Shown in pieces: positions 10,801 to 21,563 of a stretch of 52,755 nucleotides of DNA. Within the stretch, counting starts at the first letter, position 1. Each line of letters opens with the position of its first letter. This DNA comes from a virus: IMG/VR virus record IMGVR_UViG_3300030406_006533, positions 1 to 52,755 of that record. The stretch is one strand, 5' to 3'. The notes beneath the pieces were generated by a model, which saw only the letters and a list, made by a program, of their open reading frames with translations, had not been told where the DNA came from and did not search any database. A program made the position numbers and the translations under genes.

Positions 10801-13800
10801 TTTCTAATTGTTATTGATGCACCATCATTCCTTTGAGCATCATCATCAGTTGCATCATATGCAGTGGACGAAGATTTATGAACATCTAATAAATCTGATG
10901 GATTATTAGTTCCAATACCAAATTTACCATCTCTATAAACTAATTTTGTACTATCAACTTCGACACCATCATAACCTGATGTAGCACTTCCAAAATGAAC
11001 GTAATGAGTTCCTGAAGCTGATGTATCATCAGTGATGTTTACTTTATTTGCATTTTCAATTGCTACACCAGAATCAATACTACCTTTAAATGTTCCGTAA
11101 ACTTCATTTGCAGTTACAATACCAACCGCTAATGTAGAATTATTATTTGTGAGTGCATTTGCCCCAATTGGATTAATGGTTCCGATACCGACATTACCAG
11201 TTTTATTTGTTTCACCCACCAATCGTAAAATTTCTTTTTGTTGAGTGTGTGGAGAACCTGCAGAACCATCATGAAGATGAAATGCAATATAATTATTTAC
11301 ATTTGCACCACCATGCATTGCCTTGATTGAGTGATATCTGATAGCTGGATTGTCAACTCTAGCAATTCGAATCACTTCAGTCTCTGTATCAAACGTAGGA
11401 GCGGCAGAAATTGATAAAGTTACATCTGGACTATCATTATTAATGCCAACTTTATTATCTTTAACTTTAAGTACAAATCCATCATCTGTTTTTAATGACA
11501 TTTCATTTTGGGCATCAAATGACAATCTTGTGTTTGTAGTACCTTTACGCCTTACTGCAAGAGTATTGATATTAGAATTTGCAGTGATAACACTATCAAA
11601 GTCTGCAGCTCCAGTAAATGTTGTTACACCAGCAATGCTTACATTATCTAAATCTGTATGACCATCTACATCTAAATTACCTGTTATATCAACGTCTCCA
11701 GTCGGAGTCAGAGTACCAGTAACAGGTCCGAAAATCTGTCTTGCAGTTAGAATACCAACCGCTAATGTTGCAGTATTATTAGCATCAACGGCACTCGTAC
11801 CACGAGGATTAGTGGTTCCGATACCAACATCTCCCATGAAACTACCACCATTAGAAGACACGACATAACCTGCCTGAAGTGCAGAGTTTCCAATAGCCTT
11901 TCTTTCACCATCATGAACAAAATTCCATGTACCACCTGCTAGAGTTGAAGCTGAATTACTACCATTAAAACCACTAAATGAACTGTCATCAGACCAAATA
12001 TGATCAATATTGCCTGTTGGAAGATAAGATGATATAAGTGTGTTACCGTTAAAAGAAATATCTCCTCGAACATCTAATTTTACTGCTGGTATTGTACTTC
12101 CGATACCAACATTACCAGATACATGAAATGATCCATCAACATCTAATTTTGCTATTGGTGCAGTAGAATTGATGCCGACATTACCATCTTCTCGAATGGT
12201 CATCTGATCACTTAGAGTTCCACCAGTCGCAGTTCTAAAGACTAATTTACCTTTACCATCACCATGAGCCCCAACTGGATCCTTTGCAGAAATCTGCGCC
12301 ATGGTGTAGGCACTATTTGTCTTATTATCAAACTGCAACATTGCAATATCAGCTGTGGTGCTATTAGTTCTTGCACCACGTATTTTGATTAGTGAATCAT
12401 CACCAGAATTTGCTGAAGTTTCAACAGTAAATGTCGCATCACCATCTCTACTAATCGTCATGTCCTCTGATGATGTTAAACCATCTACGGTTGTTGTCCC
12501 ATCTACATCTAAATTACCAGGTACATTAACATCTCCAGTTGGAGTCAGAGCACCAGTAACAGGTCCAAAAATTTCTCTTGCAGTTAGAATACCAACTGCC
12601 AGTGTTGCAGTGTTACCTGCGACTGCATTTACTCCAGTTGGAATACTAGTTCCGATACCGACATTACCATCTCTTGTAACACGTAAATATTCAGCAGCAT
12701 CAGATACATCAAAGTCTGTTCCATCATATCCTGATCTTCCAACTTTAAATCCATGTTGATCAGAAATCACCAGTGCCATCTGATCAGAAACTTGAGTGTT
12801 ACCACCAGAACCAATGTAGAATAAATCACCAGGTCCAGATTTAAAATCCCAAGAAAGTATTGGCATGGGATTGTAAGTTAAATTACTCCAATCAGATTTA
12901 GATTGAAATACTTTAAATATTCCTTGAGCTCCATCTACTTCTAGATTGTCTTTTCCAGTTTCATCTTTTACTCTAAAGGTACCAAACACATCAAGTTTTT
13001 TTCCTGGATTATCAGTTCCGATACCAACATCACCACCACCTTCGATAACCATTGCTGTATCACCATTTGTGCCTACAGTTCCTGCATCACCATCAGTTTT
13101 TATTAGCAACTTTCCTAAAGTTGTTACTAATGCTACAGAACCATTACTATCAGAAATGCCTATAGACCCAAACGCATCACCACTCTCAAATAGAGCAATA
13201 TTATTTGCAGTAGAATTGAATACATGAAGTGGAAAATCTGGACTATTAGTTCCGATACCCACATAGCCGTTTGATTTGATGCGAAGTTTTTCTGTTGCAT
13301 CACCTGCTATATTACTATCCTTAGTACCAAAAACCAGAGAATAATTAACACCAGCATTTGTTTCACTAATGTTTCTCATGAAACCACTTATGTGGTTTGG
13401 ATCACTATTATCTTCAGTAAAGAATTCTACAGAACCTGTAATATCATTTAAGGAAGCAGAACCATCATCATTTGTAATACGAATAGTTGGTATAGTTCCA
13501 GTAGTCTGAGCATTTGCATCAGATTTAATTTCTAATGTTGTTGCAGGATCATTAGTTCCGAGACCAAATGAACCGAATCCTGTGATACGAACTCTTTCAC
13601 TTAGAGTAGATTCATCTCCTGTACTAAATTTTAAGTAAGCAGTACCTGATGTATTTTCATGATATGCACCTATTAGTGCAGACACTCCCTCATTGCCCGT
13701 ATCTCTTGTTTCAAATTCAATAACACCTACAGCACTATCTGTTTCTGCTGTTATGTCATTATCGGTTAAACGTATATAACTCTCACCATTTGTTTGTATA

Positions 13801-16800
13801 TGTAATCTTCTATCTGGACTCGTAAGATTTCCGATAGCAACATTAGACTTAAACTCAACATTATCAATAAACGTGGATATACCAGCTACTGATACACCAG
13901 CTCCAGTTACATGAATACCATTTCTTGCTGTGATAAGTCCTATGGAATCTACATTTGTAACATCTTCATAAGTTAATGTACCTGCAATTGATACATTGCC
14001 TTGGAAGGTTGCAATACCAGTGACTTTTAAATTATTAGTTTCATAATTATCAACAACAACACTGCCACCAGAGGCATTTATGTTGTTTACATAAAGAGTA
14101 TCCCATCGAGCATCAGAAGCACCAATATTCTGTCCAGTTCCACCTCTTAGTAAATTTCCAGCTGAATCTATTTTAAGTCTTAATGCCTGTGCGGTACCAA
14201 ATTTTAAAAATCTATCTGTTTGTTCATATCCTATAAATCCATCATACCTTGCATTACCACTTGTGGCATCTGAAAAATGTATCAGTCCTTGGCCAGAGGT
14301 GGTACTTACAAGAGTAATACCAGAATCTGCCTCAGATGTATTACCGATTACCAAATCTTTAGCACCATCTAATTGGGAGGTGGGAGAGTCATTTTTGATA
14401 CCAACACTACCATCAGATACGATGCGAAGTTTTTCAGAAATAGTACCAGAATTTCTTGTGGAAAATGCTAAAAAACTACGTTGACTGGTAGTCTCTGATT
14501 CAGGTCCTGTCTCTATTCGTCCAAAAACTCTATTATTTGCTGCATGAGAAACTTCTCTGATTGCTAAGTCTAACCTTGCTCTTTCGGCAGTTCCTGATCC
14601 AACACCATAAGTTTTTTCTTGACTAATAATTATTGTAGTTGCAGTTCCAGTTGCACTTTCTACGTGTAATTGCGATTTTATATCACCAGTTCCGATGCCA
14701 ACCAGGCCAGATGAATTGATACATAATGCATCTATACTATCAACTTGAAATTTAAATGCATTTCCTGTCTGGAATCTATAGTAATCACTAGCAGAGTCGG
14801 TTGATGGAGAATATAAATTCAAAGCTCTTTCACCAGTTGAACCTAGACTACCTCTCCACTGCTGTAATAATACACTTCTATCATCGCCACTAAGGGCATT
14901 ATCCTTATATACTCTAAGTCGAGCACCGCCTGTGCTATCAGTTCCGATACCAACATTACCATCCGATAAGATGCGAAGTCTTTCTGATGGTTCAGCTGAA
15001 CCATTTGCACTTGTTTTAAATACAAGAGCACTAGGCATATCAGTTGATGAATTAACTGTACCATCAACTACAGCCTCAATTCTAGCACCTTGATCATAAG
15101 AATTACCATTAGTATTGTATCCTCTAAAGTCAATTCTTCCTAAACTATCACCATCTGTTACTATAGTATTGCTTCCAATAGAAGCATTCTTACTCCTGTA
15201 AAATGATAATCTACCACCCTCATCAGCAGTAGATGAATATGCGTTGATATCTATTGCATCCTCACTAGATGTAGATACTTGTAAATTTCCAGAATGTAAA
15301 GCATTACTATGTGCAATGCATACTTTACCTGTTGAGTCGATGCGAAGTCTTTCATCTCCTTCTGTTTCTACTAAAAAGTGACCATCGCTACCAGTGTCAA
15401 CTACTTGCGCCTTTGTGTTACCTTGTTCTATTCTATTAGCGGCAGTTTCAGGATCAATAGTTCCCTTAAATGTTCCAAAATATTCGTTTGCAGTTACAAT
15501 GCCAACCGCTAATGTTGTGTTATTATTTACGAGTGCGTTTGCTCCAGTTGGATCATTAGTGTTTATACCAACATTACCATCAGATGTGATGCGAAATCTT
15601 TCAGTTGTTGCAGTCTTATCAAAAATTTGAAAAGCATTAGTTTGTAGTTGGACATGATATTCTTTATTGGTATTTTTAAGCACTAATCCAGCTACACCAC
15701 CACCAGTCTTACGTTCAATATGAATACGAGCAGTTGAATCTAAAGTTTCTACATGTAATAATTGTTGTGGATTAGTAGTTCCGATACCAACATCACCATC
15801 AGCTGTGACACGAAGTCTCTCTGTTCCATTTGTTTGTAATAATAAAGTGTCCTCTGTTCCTCCAGCATTGATAAACAATGCACCAGAATCATTACCGATA
15901 AATCCCATAGATTCGGTATGATTATTAATTGCAATCGCAGTTCCACTAGTATCAATTCTTAAAGTATTTTGACCTGCACCCTCCCCAGATATATGAAGAC
16001 CTTGTAGAGGAATAGTGGTTCCGATACCGACACTACCACCAGTAACAATAGCATTACCATCAAAGACATGTAATAGTCCATCTGGTCTAGTGGTTCCGAT
16101 ACCAACTGTGCTCTCTTTTGTGAGACGCATAGTTTCACTAATAGTTTCTATGTTGTTATTTGCGTTTCCTGTAAAGAAAGCAAGATCGGCCTGATTACCT
16201 GACCTATCAATAAATCCAAGTGCACCTACATAGGCAAATCCAGAATTCTGAAAAGATATCGCACGATCAAGTTCATTAGATGTTGTTCTGATTATGAGGG
16301 CAGTATTTCCAGCTCCTGAATTTATTCTGAGATTTCCAAGATTAGGATTATACTGAAGAGAACCTGAACTATCATATTTTACTTCCGCATAACTAGCATC
16401 ACTTAAACCTGAATTAAAAAACGGAACATTAAAGAAATCGTTTATTGAATTATGTTTAATTTTTACGTTATTTGCATTTGTTATTGCGACCTCAGAATCA
16501 ATGGTTCCCTTAAATGTTCCAAAATATTCGTTTGCAGTTACGATACCAACCGCTAATGTTTTGTTATTATTTGTGAGTGCATTAGTTCCAGTTGGATTAA
16601 TGGTTCCAATACCAACGTCACCACCTGATGTAATGCGAAGTCTTTCAGTTGGAGAATCCGAACCATCAGCACTTGTAGAGAATATCAATCTACCAGGCAT
16701 GTCGTTTGTGCCTGGTGTGTTATCAACCTCTGCACGAATGGATGCTGCTTTTTCCAGAGTACTGTTGCCCTCTCCCATAAAGAGAACTTCACCTAAAACA

Positions 16801-19800
16801 CTGTTATTTGACACTGCAGTTCCATCGGCAGTTCTTGCAAATATAAATGATGCTCTTCTACCCACAGCACCAGCACCAGAATTATATCTTAATGATATTG
16901 CAGTATCGACATTACTATTTGATTCAACTTGTAGTTTTGGAGTTTGAGTATATCCACCACCATCAACGTATGATCTCGCAGTAACTGCATTTATTAAAAG
17001 TTCCCCATCTGGTGTGATACGAGCTCTTTCATCTGCCGTTTCCCAATCACCATCAGTATCACCAGTGAAAAATCTAATACCACCATTAACAGATGTTGAT
17101 GCAGAAAGATTTAAACTGTTATCATTAGTGCCACCATCAGTATTTCCACACCAAACAGAAGCATTTTCTATCCCTCCATCATTTTTGAAGATAATAAATG
17201 GATTGTCTCCCTCATCGTTGTTATCTGGGTCTGCCTCAATATAAACACGACAATCACCAGAATTTCCAGAAGAAATGTGTAATCTACCACTTGGATCATC
17301 AGTTCCAATACCAACGTTACCTGTACTATCAAGGTGCATGTACACCACGTCTGTAGAGGAAGTAGTAGATTTTCCAAATTGAATATCATTACCACTTACA
17401 CCTCCACCAGTTCCAAAATCAATATATCCAAACTCAGTGACATCAATCACTCTTTGTATACGGAAAGTAGATGATGTCCAATCAGAACCATTTGCTATTC
17501 TTTTATTTTTAAACTCTAAGATTCCAGCGTTACCAACTGCACCCTGAAGTTTGAGAATTTTTTGTGTGCTAAAACCAACAGTGTTTCCTAAAGCATTTGG
17601 ATTAACTACAGTTAATTGAGTATTTGGATTATTAGTTCCGACACCAAATAAACCATCTTTGTAAACTAATCCTGTACTATCAACTTCGACACCATCATAG
17701 CCTGATGTAGCACTTCCAAAATGAATATAATGAGTTCCTGAATCTGATGTATCATTAGTGATGTTTATATTATTTGCATTTGTTATTGCTGCATCAGTAT
17801 CAATCGTTCCCTTAAATGTTCCAAAATATTCGTTTGCAGTTACGATACCAACCGCTAATGTTGTGTTATTATTTGTGAGTGCATTAGTTCCAGTTGGATT
17901 AATGGTTCCGATACCAACGTCACCTGTTGATGTGATGCGAAGTCTCTCACTAGCTCCAGTTTCAATAGAGAATATACCATCATCACCATGTAATTTTAGA
18001 CGAACACCATTATCAGGATCTAATGAATCAGTAACACCTGCTTGTGATCCAGCAGATTGTGCTTGTATATACAAGAATGCTTCATTATTGGCTGTATTTG
18101 ATGGCATGAAGATGGATCCACCGTTTCTTCCAGTTTGGCCAGATCCTCTTTCTCTTATGAAGTTTATTCCACTGTAGTTTCCATTTCCAGAATTTGTTAT
18201 ATCAAGTACTGCGTCACCAGCAATAGCTGAAATACCAGCAGATACGTTACCATCACCATGTACATGAAGTTTTTGATCTGGAATATTGGTTCCGATACCA
18301 ACTTTACCACCTGAATCTATGATAAAACGATCTGCTGGAGTTATTGAATTGGAACCTGTGCGAACTAAGAATTGATCACGAGAAATGCGAACATGTTGTG
18401 TAAAAGATCCTCCTCTATTTTGATTAGAATAGTCACCAATTTCAATATATTCATTTGTACCACTGCTATCAGAATCGTCAGAGGTTGAGATTCTTAAATA
18501 TCCAGCATTAGAAGTTCCTAACCACTCGATATGTGCATCATCATTTACAGTGTTGCCTGGACCAAACTTAATTGTGTTTAGATTTAATCTGGAACTCATG
18601 GTGGTTACACCAGAGATGTTTACATTATCTAAATCAGTGTGTCCATCTACATCTAAATCACCATTAATATCTACATCATCAATAAACGTAGATATACCAG
18701 CTACTGATACACCAGCTCCAGTTACGTGTACTCCATTTCTTGCCGTAATAAGTCCTATAGAATCTACATTTGTTACATCTTCGTATGTTAATGTCCCTGC
18801 AATTGATACATTACCACTAAATGCTCCATCACCAGTTACATTAAGTAATGATCCATTAAACGTCAAATTGCCACTATCTTCAAGTTCACCACCAGTTCCA
18901 GCAAGAACAACACGACCAGAAGTTAGATCCTCTACCTTAAATGTATTTGCCTGACCTCCAGCGTTTATATCAAGTAATCCATCAATTGTTGTATCGTCTA
19001 ATGTGGCTGTCCCATCTACATCTAAATCTACAAAATCACCATCACCAACAAACGTTGTTGCGGTAATTTGATTCATACCACTTATATTTGTTGCACTGTC
19101 TCCTACAATATTACCATTCGCATTTATATCGCCTGTTACAGTTAAATCACCAGGTACATTAACATCTCCAGTGGGTTCCAAAGCACCTTTAACAGGCCCG
19201 AAAATTTGAGTTGCAGTTAAAATACCAACTGCTAATGTTGTAGTATTATTTGTGAGTGCATTTACTCCAGTTGGATTAATGGTTCCAATACCAACATCAC
19301 CATCAGCTGTGATGCGAAGTTTTTCACTAGCACCATCTACAAAAAATCTTATTGAGCTATCTGCAACAGAATTTCCTACATCTGCACGTAATTGTAATTG
19401 CCCATTTACTGTACGAATGCGGGATTGAGTATCATTATCAAATATATCTAAGTTTGCACCATCTGTACTACTTGTTAAAATACCTAGTGTGCTGGCAGTA
19501 TCTCTTACAACAAGACGAGCAGGTTGTGTTGAATTAGTAGTTCCGATACCGACATTACCATCAGCTGTGACACGAAGTCTTTCACTAGCTCCAGTTTCAA
19601 TAGAGAATATACCATCATCACCATGTAATTTTAGACGAACACCATTATTATCAGTTAATGCATCAGTAACACCTGCTTGTGCTGAAGTAGATTGTGCTTG
19701 TATATACAAGAATGCTTCATTATTGGCTGTATTTGATGGCATGAAGATGGATCCACCATTGATTCTAGTTTGTGCCTCGCCACCTACAGGTTTTCTTTCT

Positions 19801-21563
19801 CTTTCAAAGTTTATTCCACTAAAATTACCATTTCCAGTATTTGATATATCGAGTAATGCATCACCAGCAATAGCTTCAATAAAAGATGTTACATTTCCTG
19901 CATCATTTGATACAACAAATTTTTCTGCTGGTATTGTACTTCCGATACCAACATTACCAGATACATGAAATGATCCATCAACATCTAATTTTGCTATTGG
20001 TGCAGTAGAATTGATGCCGACATTTCCTTCCCTTGTGATTCTCATCCTTTCTTCAACAGAGTTAACATTGGAATTGTTAGAATTGTCAACACCAAATCTT
20101 AAATCAGCAGTTGAATTTCCACGATTTACTGCAGCAATATAAGCAACATATGCATCACCAGCGTTTCTCCATGCAATACCACGATCATCATTATTACTAG
20201 TAGTCTGAATAATTAAACTATTTTTTCCAGTTCCATAAACGGCTAGATTTCCTTCATCAGTTGGTGCTCCACCTGTAATAAAGCTATGATTAGAACCAAC
20301 TGTTAAAGTTCCATCAATAATCGCAGTATGATTAAAATACGCTGTTGTTCCGAATCCGACTGTCGCACCAGTTCCAACAAAAATATTATCAGAAAATGTT
20401 GAGACACCAGTTGCCTTAAAGTCACCTGTTGTGGTTCCACCTGAAACTAATATTCCTTCTTCTGTGGTTTTTATTTTTTCATTACCATCAAAGAATAATT
20501 CTGCGGATCCACCATTCACTCCCCTAAAATATTTTTTAGTTCCACCTGAATTTTCTAAGTGTATTGCAGCACTGCCTCGAATATATAATTGTCCCGATCC
20601 AAACTCTTCTAGATAAGAATTGCTTCCATCAAAGTAAATCGATAAATTTTCATCATCACCAAAGACTGCTCTTGCATTATCTCTGAAGTAAGCTGTTGTT
20701 CCAAATCCGACTGTCGCACCTACTCCTACAAAGATATCATCTGATACATTTAATGATCCATTAACATCTAATTTTGCTATTGGAATTGTAGATCCAATAC
20801 CGACATTACCTGTTTCACCTTTAATTGTAAGATTAGTATTGAGATTATTAAGAGCTGCGTTTGATTGGACAAAATTAAAATCAACTGTTCTTTCACGTTC
20901 TCCTTCATCACTGGGATCATTATTATAAATGCTAGGACAGTTTGCTTCAATAAATGCCTGTCCAGCATTATTACCATCATCATTGAGAAATCTTATTGAT
21001 CCACCAACTTCATGTCCAGCGCCCATGTCAACTCTGGTGGAATGTAATGTAAGGAGAGTTGTAACCCCAATAAGATTACTCGATCTATTCAGAATATGCA
21101 ATCTAGATGTTGGATCATCAGTTCCAATTCCAACTTTTTGATCATTATATACTAAATCTGTGCTATCAACTTCAACATCATCATAACCTGATGTAGCACT
21201 TCCAAAATGAATGTAATGATTTCCAGCACCACTATCAGTGATGTTTATTTTATTTGCATTTTCAATTGCTACACCAATATCAATACTACCTTTAAATGTT
21301 CCAAAATATTCACTTGCTGTTACGACACCAGTATAACTAACCGCAAAAGTTGATGTGATTCCTGCATTAAAAACTGATATTGCTTTATTAACATCTGTTG
21401 ACTGTGCGTTCGTAGCACTTACTCCGATTCCAGTTGGGTTTGGACTCGGACTTAAAATGGAGAGCTCACGAGTTGGTGACGGAGTTCCGATTCCTATTTT
21501 ATCTGCATTTACTATAACTCTACTATCATCTATGATAGTTGAGCCTGATATCTTAATTGCCAT
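7848..21563 (-). CDS. Giant repeat-built tail fibre protein (4571 aa)
   Basis: An uninterrupted 13.7-kb reading frame starting MAIKISGSTIIDDSRVIVNA and built almost entirely of fibre modules. One module has LRITSDGDVGIGTINPTG followed by NALTNNNTTLAVGIVTANEY and FGTFKGTID; the other has LAVGILTAREIFGPVTGALT then PTGDVNVPG. Between them lie strings such as HYIHFGSATSGYDGVEVDST and GTLTYEDVTNVDSIGLITAR, repeated with variation along the whole protein. The C-terminal 250 residues are different: SGQILKSNGNAAPTWVDSS, then a beta-rich tip ending SPQFVISGGGVYV. There is no S74 chaperone, unlike both large fibre neighbours, so folding may depend on the collar or 551-aa protein. It is exceptionally long for a phage fibre. 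It is transcribed from a GATAAATA late promoter overlapping the previous stop codon. Host adhesion is inferred from the module type. Confidence 0.85.
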   Translation of the reverse strand: MAIKISGSTIIDDSRVIVNADKIGIGTPSPTRELSILSPSPNPTGIGVSATNAQSTDVNKAISVFNAGITSTFAVSYTGVVTASEYFGTFKGSIDIGVAIENANKINITDSGAGNHYIHFGSATSGYDDVEVDSTDLVYNDQKVGIGTDDPTSRLHILNRSSNLIGVTTLLTLHSTRVDMGAGHEVGGSIRFLNDDGNNAGQAFIEANCPSIYNNDPSDEGERERTVDFNFVQSNAALNNLNTNLTIKGETGNVGIGSTIPIAKLDVNGSLNVSDDIFVGVGATVGFGTTAYFRDNARAVFGDDENLSIYFDGSNSYLEEFGSGQLYIRGSAAIHLENSGGTKKYFRGVNGGSAELFFDGNEKIKTTEEGILVSGGTTTGDFKATGVSTFSDNIFVGTGATVGFGTTAYFNHTAIIDGTLTVGSNHSFITGGAPTDEGNLAVYGTGKNSLIIQTTSNNDDRGIAWRNAGDAYVAYIAAVNRGNSTADLRFGVDNSNNSNVNSVEERMRITREGNVGINSTAPIAKLDVDGSFHVSGNVGIGSTIPAEKFVVSNDAGNVTSFIEAIAGDALLDISNTGNGNFSGINFERERKPVGGEAQTRINGGSIFMPSNTANNEAFLYIQAQSTSAQAGVTDALTDNNGVRLKLHGDDGIFSIETGASERLRVTADGNVGIGTTNSTQPARLVVRDTASTLGILTSSTDGANLDIFDNDTQSRIRTVNGQLQLRADVGNSVADSSIRFFVDGASEKLRITADGDVGIGTINPTGVNALTNNTTTLAVGILTATQIFGPVKGALEPTGDVNVPGDLTVTGDINANGNIVGDSATNISGMNQITATTFVGDGDFVDLDVDGTATLDDTTIDGLLDINAGGQANTFKVEDLTSGRVVLAGTGGELEDSGNLTFNGSLLNVTGDGAFSGNVSIAGTLTYEDVTNVDSIGLITARNGVHVTGAGVSVAGISTFIDDVDINGDLDVDGHTDLDNVNISGVTTMSSRLNLNTIKFGPGNTVNDDAHIEWLGTSNAGYLRISTSDDSDSSGTNEYIEIGDYSNQNRGGSFTQHVRISRDQFLVRTGSNSITPADRFIIDSGGKVGIGTNIPDQKLHVHGDGNVSAGISAIAGDAVLDITNSGNGNYSGINFIRERGSGQTGRNGGSIFMPSNTANNEAFLYIQAQSAGSQAGVTDSLDPDNGVRLKLHGDDGIFSIETGASERLRITSTGDVGIGTINPTGTNALTNNNTTLAVGIVTANEYFGTFKGTIDTDAAITNANNINITNDTSDSGTHYIHFGSATSGYDGVEVDSTGLVYKDGLFGVGTNNPNTQLTVVNPNALGNTVGFSTQKILKLQGAVGNAGILEFKNKRIANGSDWTSSTFRIQRVIDVTEFGYIDFGTGGGVSGNDIQFGKSTTSSTDVVYMHLDSTGNVGIGTDDPSGRLHISSGNSGDCRVYIEADPDNNDEGDNPFIIFKNDGGIENASVWCGNTDGGTNDNSLNLSASTSVNGGIRFFTGDTDGDWETADERARITPDGELLINAVTARSYVDGGGYTQTPKLQVESNSNVDTAISLRYNSGAGAVGRRASFIFARTADGTAVSNNSVLGEVLFMGEGNSTLEKAASIRAEVDNTPGTNDMPGRLIFSTSADGSDSPTERLRITSGGDVGIGTINPTGTNALTNNNKTLAVGIVTANEYFGTFKGTIDSEVAITNANNVKIKHNSINDFFNVPFFNSGLSDASYAEVKYDSSGSLQYNPNLGNLRINSGAGNTALIIRTTSNELDRAISFQNSGFAYVGALGFIDRSGNQADLAFFTGNANNNIETISETMRLTKESTVGIGTTRPDGLLHVFDGNAIVTGGSVGIGTTIPLQGLHISGEGAGQNTLRIDTSGTAIAINNHTESMGFIGNDSGALFINAGGTEDTLLLQTNGTERLRVTADGDVGIGTTNPQQLLHVETLDSTARIHIERKTGGGVAGLVLKNTNKEYHVQLQTNAFQIFDKTATTERFRITSDGNVGINTNDPTGANALVNNNTTLAVGIVTANEYFGTFKGTIDPETAANRIEQGNTKAQVVDTGSDGHFLVETEGDERLRIDSTGKVCIAHSNALHSGNLQVSTSSEDAIDINAYSSTADEGGRLSFYRSKNASIGSNTIVTDGDSLGRIDFRGYNTNGNSYDQGARIEAVVDGTVNSSTDMPSALVFKTSANGSAEPSERLRILSDGNVGIGTDSTGGARLRVYKDNALSGDDRSVLLQQWRGSLGSTGERALNLYSPSTDSASDYYRFQTGNAFKFQVDSIDALCINSSGLVGIGTGDIKSQLHVESATGTATTIIISQEKTYGVGSGTAERARLDLAIREVSHAANNRVFGRIETGPESETTSQRSFLAFSTRNSGTISEKLRIVSDGSVGIKNDSPTSQLDGAKDLVIGNTSEADSGITLVSTTSGQGLIHFSDATSGNARYDGFIGYEQTDRFLKFGTAQALRLKIDSAGNLLRGGTGQNIGASDARWDTLYVNNINASGGSVVVDNYETNNLKVTGIATFQGNVSIAGTLTYEDVTNVDSIGLITARNGIHVTGAGVSVAGISTFIDNVEFKSNVAIGNLTSPDRRLHIQTNGESYIRLTDNDITAETDSAVGVIEFETRDTGNEGVSALIGAYHENTSGTAYLKFSTGDESTLSERVRITGFGSFGLGTNDPATTLEIKSDANAQTTGTIPTIRITNDDGSASLNDITGSVEFFTEDNSDPNHISGFMRNISETNAGVNYSLVFGTKDSNIAGDATEKLRIKSNGYVGIGTNSPDFPLHVFNSTANNIALFESGDAFGSIGISDSNGSVALVTTLGKLLIKTDGDAGTVGTNGDTAMVIEGGGDVGIGTDNPGKKLDVFGTFRVKDETGKDNLEVDGAQGIFKVFQSKSDWSNLTYNPMPILSWDFKSGPGDLFYIGSGGNTQVSDQMALVISDQHGFKVGRSGYDGTDFDVSDAAEYLRVTRDGNVGIGTSIPTGVNAVAGNTATLAVGILTAREIFGPVTGALTPTGDVNVPGNLDVDGTTTVDGLTSSEDMTISRDGDATFTVETSANSGDDSLIKIRGARTNSTTADIAMLQFDNKTNSAYTMAQISAKDPVGAHGDGKGKLVFRTATGGTLSDQMTIREDGNVGINSTAPIAKLDVDGSFHVSGNVGIGSTIPAVKLDVRGDISFNGNTLISSYLPTGNIDHIWSDDSSFSGFNGSNSASTLAGGTWNFVHDGERKAIGNSALQAGYVVSSNGGSFMGDVGIGTTNPRGTSAVDANNTATLAVGILTARQIFGPVTGTLTPTGDVDITGNLDVDGHTDLDNVSIAGVTTFTGAADFDSVITANSNINTLAVRRKGTTNTRLSFDAQNEMSLKTDDGFVLKVKDNKVGINNDSPDVTLSISAAPTFDTETEVIRIARVDNPAIRYHSIKAMHGGANVNNYIAFHLHDGSAGSPHTQQKEILRLVGETNKTGNVGIGTINPIGANALTNNNSTLAVGIVTANEVYGTFKGSIDSGVAIENANKVNITDDTSASGTHYVHFGSATSGYDGVEVDSTKLVYRDGKFGIGTNNPSDLLDVHKSSSTAYDATDDDAQRNDGASITIRNDNGSTNTFSQLVFDTAGSNQSIARIVALRTGTASNALTFVTEHNNTKEEKLRITSDGEVLIGTTTGTGNNLTIQDAGTSTTAGGNIVARFQSNGSGRDASIQLSDNVAHSALISMVSSNFAINLSGTERLRITSDGDVGIGTDNPTGVNAVTSGNTATLAVGILTAREIFGPVTGALTPTGNVNISNDLDVDGATTLDGLTVSEAAVFSSSVTVNSGSATDEGNLAVHGTGKNSLIIRTTDNDSDRGIAWRNSGAAYLAYIAAISRGNHTADLVFGVHNSNNANVDNVPERMRITKEGHVGIGTTTPGDILTIHDTAPGIRLSDKNNLGDNNPDPSPYAFAYIDANAANAIIHADKGNDVNNSRVAFAVDNSEKVRITSSGSLFVGVTTTSNHEKFVVDGNAKIDGNLDVTGSLTYEDVTNIESVGIITAKNGIHVTGGNVGINTISPGSPLTLYSDAAHGTGGADAGLLHFDMGSADPSGRRGWKFKQDNTGTATQLVLQADNNGKVFQIKNSSGDEQLYVYTASSDPYVRVAGNLVISDTIEHTGDDNTKIRFPTADTISFETAGDERLRISSGGKVCVAHNGALHSGNLQVSTDAADAIDINAYSSTAANGGRLSFYRSKNATIGSNTIVVDNDSLGRIDFRGYNTNGNSYNQGATIEAVVDGSVNSSTDMPTAILFKTSADGSSSPSERLRINSVGITSVQGQDDQDNFIVDVNGTEFAVHSDASDGEVSLRAQDRAGSTNSKYMTFFTQQSGSAAAEKVRITETGAIAFSGASNYGTSGQILKSNGNAAPTWVDSSTVSGVTDVVVTQQGRSHPCTLPITVDGTSTKTIGIGTLSNAFGAKYVGENDPTVGYGSSVCDGDIWYDTSGISGISTTVTSTNTTLVIGDVGKLKLATGTGDQFTVPASVFSAGDYVSFHNHTAAIIDIVTATNVTIYLSGSNISVSSGGEVKLSPRALATLTCIVGGASPQFVISGGGVYV
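12083..12182. repeat. 100-bp identical direct repeat within the giant fibre gene, copy 1
   Basis: This segment is identical base for base to 19925-20024, 7.8 kb away in the same gene. Both copies encode the fibre junction around AKLDVDGSFHVSGNVGIGST. Synonymous positions are also identical, so the repeat is recent or kept by gene conversion rather than by protein selection alone. Confidence 0.85.
18681..18788. repeat. 108-bp identical direct repeat shared between the two giant fibre genes, copy 1
   Basis: Identical to 23602-23709 in the 2804-aa fibre gene. It encodes the module TYEDVTNVDSIGLITARNGV followed by HVTGAGVSVAGISTFI. Further diverged copies of this module lie near 13860-13990 and 26800-26940. 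Confidence 0.85.
19925..20024. repeat. 100-bp identical direct repeat within the giant fibre gene, copy 2
   Basis: Second copy of the repeat at 12083-12182, same orientation, no mismatches by eye. Confidence 0.85.
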
